From NCBI GenBank assembly GCA_033964015.1, contig CM066920.1, positions 7,841,912 to 7,905,911 on the forward strand: DNA of 64,000 bases, given 5' to 3'. The stretch is from Scolanthus callimorphus. Taxonomy: Eukaryota > Cnidaria > Anthozoa > Actiniaria > Edwardsiidae. A program made the position numbers and the translations under genes. The notes under the pieces are model-generated. The model saw only the letters and a program-made list of their open reading frames with translations. It was not told where the DNA came from and ran no database searches. How positions within the stretch are numbered: position 1 is the first letter of the stretch; each line of letters opens with the position of its first letter. Positions 59,799 to 64,000 of this stretch are shown in pieces.

Positions 59799-60949
59799 GA
59801 AGCACCTCTCAGCCATACGAGTGGCATTCAACAACAGCTTATAGTTCTACGTTTAGCCTTCGGTTACCAAGAAACTAACCAAGTAAACAAACAGACAGAA
59901 AACAATGAAAATGTGTTTCTAAAATAGACATTTTTCGACGCTCATGGGAAGGCAATTTTAATCCATGATTCTTACTCTTAGTAATGGACTCCTGCAAAGA
60001 CAAGAGTATACTATGTGTTTTTCTTGACATGTTGTGCACATGGCGTCAAAGAGTGCTCATTTGTTCTTAAAAAAATATTAAAATCACTCAATTTTTACAC
60101 AATTTATAAACAAACTAAGGAAGATTTGTACACGTGATTCGTCTTCGTCGGACGCGAACAATAACGAAGGTGCAGCTGACAAGGACTGGAGCTCCTGCTC
60201 GACTTCATTCTAGTTTACTTGACATTAATGGACGGACATTAATGTCATTTCTGACATTAATGGACGGACCATTAGAAATTAATGTGATGGAGGGTTGGGG
60301 CAAAAAAAACAAAAATCTTTCCAGGAAAATTGATCTAAAAAGAATATGCCAGGGCATCTAATCGAAAAAAATATAGTGCTGGCATGGATTAAGATGAACG
60401 TGGTCAAGCACAGGAAAAGTTTCAAAAGATCATTTGTCAATCAAGAATTGTTTTTATATCTTGAGTGTCCTACAAAATGTGAGACAGGGCGCATCGATTT
60501 GTCACATATCTATGGATCTTGGAGTTTCAATAGCGTTTGGTTGTGTAGTGAGGGATAGGGTGGGATTGGGGGCAAGGGATGGGCATCGGCCTGAAATTAT
60601 TTTACGTCCTAAAACAGGGGCTCAGTACTAAAGACAGCAAGTTCAAGAATTTTGTAGTCATTAAATAGTCAATGAGGCACACAGCGCCAAGTTGGCTATT
60701 TCACTCGCACAAAACGAATGAGAAGTTATATGTGAAACTACTACTAAACGTTACTATTATTTTATATTATCATATAGACACAAGTGTTTTACTGGAAAAT
60801 ACGCCACTCGTAGATCTCATATGAAGCTACATCCGGGACCTGAGTGACATTATTTCCCATATCATCGTGAGGATATCGGTCAAAACAAACGTGCTTGGAA
60901 ATCGATTTGGAATCATTTTCTCTGGCTTGTCTTTATAATAAAAAGAACA

Positions 60950-61084
60950 TTACACGGTGGCTTGAAGATATGAGTTTTATTTTCTCGTGTCGAAAACAAT
61001 ATTTTACTCATTCGCTGCGCTCATTCGTAAAATATTATTCTTGCCACTCGAAAATAAATCTCATATCTTCGCGCCACCGTGTAA
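60950..61084. mobile_element. Short MITE, ttacacggtggc ends
   Basis: Arms ttacacggtggcttgaagat and atcttcgcgccaccgtgtaa, with a second palindrome (attttactcattcgct / gctcattcgtaaaat) at the centre. Lies in the synapsin 3' intron. Confidence 0.9.
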
Positions 61085-61553
61085 CATCCTCTCTATATAT
61101 CCTCTTTGAAAGTCCCCACCCATCACGTTCCTAATGGTCCGTCGCTAAGAATTCCGTAGTTATGCCAACGCAATCTGGATGTTAGACGCTTCAACTGATA
61201 GTACCTTCTGCATCGGTCTCTATGATCTATGAGGGGACAACGCGCTTTTCCAAAACAGCTGAACTCCGATAAAATTTGTCCTCTACCGTGGATGTAGTTA
61301 TTTGGTTCATGCGCATCTCAAAGCTTTTCATGAATCGATGTCACTTAGATATTCTGTCAGGAATTCGCCAAAGGTATTTTCTGTACAGAGGAGAATTAAA
61401 TAGACGCCACATGCATGCATTTCACAACTTACATCTCCGGCTGTTTCGATCAATTCTCACTGAACTACATTACATAGTTTCCTAGTATTTTGTACTTTCG
61501 TTTGAAGTCTGTTTAATTCTTGGACTATTGTTTTTGTGCTGTACTGTCTCCCT

Positions 61554-62140
61554 TTATGCAAGTCTTGAAAGACATTTTCTGTAGAGAGAATTTTTGGTCC
61601 AATTACACATCAGACCGTCGTCTCTCATTTTACAATACTGATACTTCCTCGAGCAATCATTAAAATTGCGATCAGCGATCACGTTCAGTTCACACTCTGT
61701 CCTTAACGTCTTCCTCATCTCATAGCAGTTCTTTGAGCCGTAACACTTCACAATTTTACAACCACAACTACGATGGAACTTCCTCGCAAAACCCGACCTT
61801 TGTTTCTTTGTTATTTGACGCCACTCCTCTGCGAAGTTGCAAAACGCAACGTTAAGCTTTTTATTGTAGATAGACCCAGTCAGAATGTAAACTCTCTTTT
61901 TTCGCAGCTTCACGTTGCAGGAATTCGCCTTCGAAGGGGTATAAATCTTAATCTTGAGCCCTTTCCGACGAGAACCGTAAATGTCCAACCCTCCAGTAGT
62001 GTTTATAGCGTGTTTTCCTTTGTAAATTTTAGTTACTCGTACTTTGTACACCTGCTTGATAAAGAACACCTTTGGAATGCCATCTGGATAATGTGCGGGA
62101 AGTTCCTCCGTGGGCCCTTCTATTACTCGTGCACGAATCG
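61554..62140 (-). CDS. TIMP: TIMP (tissue inhibitor of metalloproteinases), main exon, antiparallel to synapsin
   Basis: One exon, 62140-61554, entered by a strong acceptor (tttttttgtcaactctgcag) in phase 1 and ending at a stop. It begins IRARVIEG, matching the VIRAKV strand of TIMPs. It continues with KVRVTKIYKGKH, IYTPSKANSC, YILTGSIYNKKLNVAFCNF and CGCKIVKC, and ends in CKMRDDGLMCNWTKN. The Cys order parallels TIMP residues C70, C99, CxCxxxxC and the C-terminal DGxCxW pair; 11 Cys are present where mammals have nine, so there may be an extra disulfide. TIMPs are secreted inhibitors that plug metalloproteinase active sites with an N-terminal CxC. That exon, with the signal peptide, was not found up to 64000. 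Position: after the last visible synapsin exon and on the opposite strand, as in vertebrates and Drosophila. Confidence 0.88.
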
Positions 62141-62825
62141 CTGCAGAGTTGACAAAAAAAATCTACTTTAGCAGGAGCTCATTGCGTAGGGAGCGTCCAC
62201 CCCCCATGTTTTCACAGTGTAACAGCGTACTGGAAAATGAAGCCTGGAAGAAGTTATTTTTAGCTTAAATTTTCGCGCAAAGATAACGTCACATTCGCTC
62301 AACTGCCTCGTCCCTAGGCGTCTCTATTTAGTAGAAACAGAGAGAAAAGCCTCTGCGAGTGTTCTGGTAAGAGCGCGCAATGCATCTTCGGAACGGTTCG
62401 TTTACGCAAAGCTTCCCACGATGCCTTTCGCGCTAGCTCGCTCCAAGTCGCTCTCGTTTCGAAGATCACTATAGAACGCGCCCGGCTTACGAGGCAGTTC
62501 GCTCAACCAATTAGGATTGACCATTTTCCCCTGACCTCGCCTTATCTCGCCTTTCAATTGAACCATTTTCCCCTTATCTCGCTTTATCTCGCATAAACTC
62601 GCGGCAAGATTAAGGTCCCAGAGTAGGCCTAGCGCGATCCTTCTGAATGGGATTTTCAGAGGGATTGTTTGTCCCGTGATCTTATTTTACAACCTGTGCG
62701 CAGCACTATTCCCACAACAATATAGCACAGCCCTTGCGTGCATGACTGGATAGGAGTCTACAAGTTGACTATGTATTTGATTTTCATTGTCTGCGTGGGG
62801 CTTATTCCAAAACGTTGACTGAACC

Positions 62826-62968
62826 CAGTGGCGTAGAAAAGAGACGACTCTAATTATTTCTCGTATTTTGAAATATTGTGCTATATTGCTGTGTTTTTGT
62901 CTTATAAAAGGGGGGTGGGGGGCTCCCTGGATTCTCTCAGGGTCCTCCCCCTGGCTACGCCTCTGGCA
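62826..62968. mobile_element. MITE, cagtggcgtag / ctggctacgcctctgg ends
   Basis: Left end cccagtggcgtagaaa and right end cctggctacgcctctgg, with a ggggggtgggggg tract and ctccctggattctctcaggg near the right end. Related in style to 33921-34102. Confidence 0.65.
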
Positions 62969-64000
62969 CTTGTCGAAACCATACAAAAATGCATTAGATT
63001 TGATAGTTCATTCCAGATCGTCGCCCTCGTTTACGAAAACGAGAACTTTATGCGCGCAGTTTTGTTTTCAGAGTCTCAAACGTCGTGTGACTTTTGCGAA
63101 ACCTAAAAACATATCAGCGTTTCGAGTGTGAAGCTATTTACGATCGCAGGGGTCCTATACATTTTGCGGCTACATATATGAGTGCCTACTCGGCCTCCCA
63201 GAGCGCAAACATATCATAGTTTGTGTAATAGAACCATGAAACCACTAAGTACTTTAATCAAGTAGGTGCTATTTGGCCGCCGAGGAATATTGGTAACCTG
63301 CCAAAAGGATACGTACAACCGGAGAGACCCGAAATTCGGGTCCAATACATAGCGGTTACATTTAGGTACGTTCTCAGCCTCCCAGAGCGCGAACCTCATT
63401 GTTATAAATGGTAACGAATTCATCAAGTACTTTCTGCGAGGAGGTGATATTTGGCCGTTCCTGCATCAGATACTAAGTAACTAAAAGGTACTAAAAGGAT
63501 GGCCTATGTGGTACGTACTCGACAGACTGTATAGACCTATTTCGGAGCAAACTCGACCACCTTATAGGAGAAATGGCCGGTGTAAAACTTTGAGAGAATA
63601 AGGAAATTGGAAATCGATAATATCGTAATAAACGGGTACATTCAGATATCTACAAATATTTCTATTGTTTCTAGCTCTTTACCCATATTCCCTTGCGGTT
63701 TGGGGACGTGGGCTTGAGCGCTCTACCGACAACTAAAGTACTGTCCACACTAATGCGACTTCGTTTGGCTTCGAAGCGAAAATGCACTTATCGATCCGCG
63801 TGCTCACTACCGTATTGGTACCGTTGGCAACTGTGCACACTAGTTTGATTTTCGTTGAAAACGGTAACGATTCAAGCAAGCCCAGTCACCACTGAGATTG
63901 CTGAACAGGAAAAAGAACTATTAATCTTTGTTTATTAAGATTCTCTAAATTCTCTAAGTGTTATAGAATTCTTTAGAAAAATCTAATAGCATGCTGTAGT
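62969..64000. other. Right edge, no gene recognised
   Basis: No exon of synapsin or TIMP could be identified. A diverged duplicated segment is visible: cggcctcccagagcgcaaac near 63192 and cagcctcccagagcgcgaac near 63377, each followed by tggccg-containing sequence. Confidence 0.5.

Noticed and set aside
61773..62171. 132-residue plus-strand frame
   Set aside because: It is antisense to the TIMP exon, which has clear family motifs and a strong acceptor.

Overview
The window looks like nuclear DNA of an animal, most likely an anthozoan cnidarian such as a stony coral. It has spliced genes with short GT-AG introns, rhodopsin-like GPCRs, and animal-specific families (MFSD12, synapsin, TIMP, CBP/p300 TAZ2 finger). 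The space between genes is packed with short inverted-repeat elements (MITEs). I saw no bacterial features, rRNA, tRNA or CRISPR array. The species call is an inference from gene content and repeat style. All exon joins were made by hand from splice-site consensus, reading phase and remembered family similarity; nothing was searched.

Layout. 1-6 kb holds repeats: a 76-bp satellite organised as two six-unit higher-order blocks, several MITEs, and a 128-bp tandem array full of TGACGTCA and CACGTG palindromes. At 6.2-6.5 kb (minus) is a secreted TSP1+EGF exon. At 7.7-10.2 kb and 14.4-15.3 kb (both minus) are two class A GPCRs, one with two exons and one with a single exon. At 17.2-24.1 kb (minus) is a complete 10-exon MFSD12-like transporter. 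At 27.3-44.4 kb (minus) is a very long RNA-binding gene: one RRM rebuilt from three exons, a large disordered middle with a 10-residue repeat, and a C-terminal coiled coil. A BEN-like gene with a broken reading frame (38.8-39.7 kb, plus) lies inside one of its introns. At 47.7-51.0 kb (plus) is a two-exon gene for a protein of about 101 residues that is almost only a TAZ2 zinc finger. At 53.0-59.2 kb (plus) is the 5' half of a synapsin gene, with a one-base frame break in its fourth exon. At 61.6-62.1 kb (minus) is the main exon of a TIMP, antiparallel and just downstream of the last synapsin exon seen.

The most notable observations are the synapsin/TIMP pairing, which matches the nested antiparallel arrangement known in vertebrates and flies; the stand-alone TAZ2 mini-protein; the duplicated 3' splice-site region in the MFSD12 gene; and a MITE family whose two copies carry exact 9-bp target duplications, one inserted inside another MITE.
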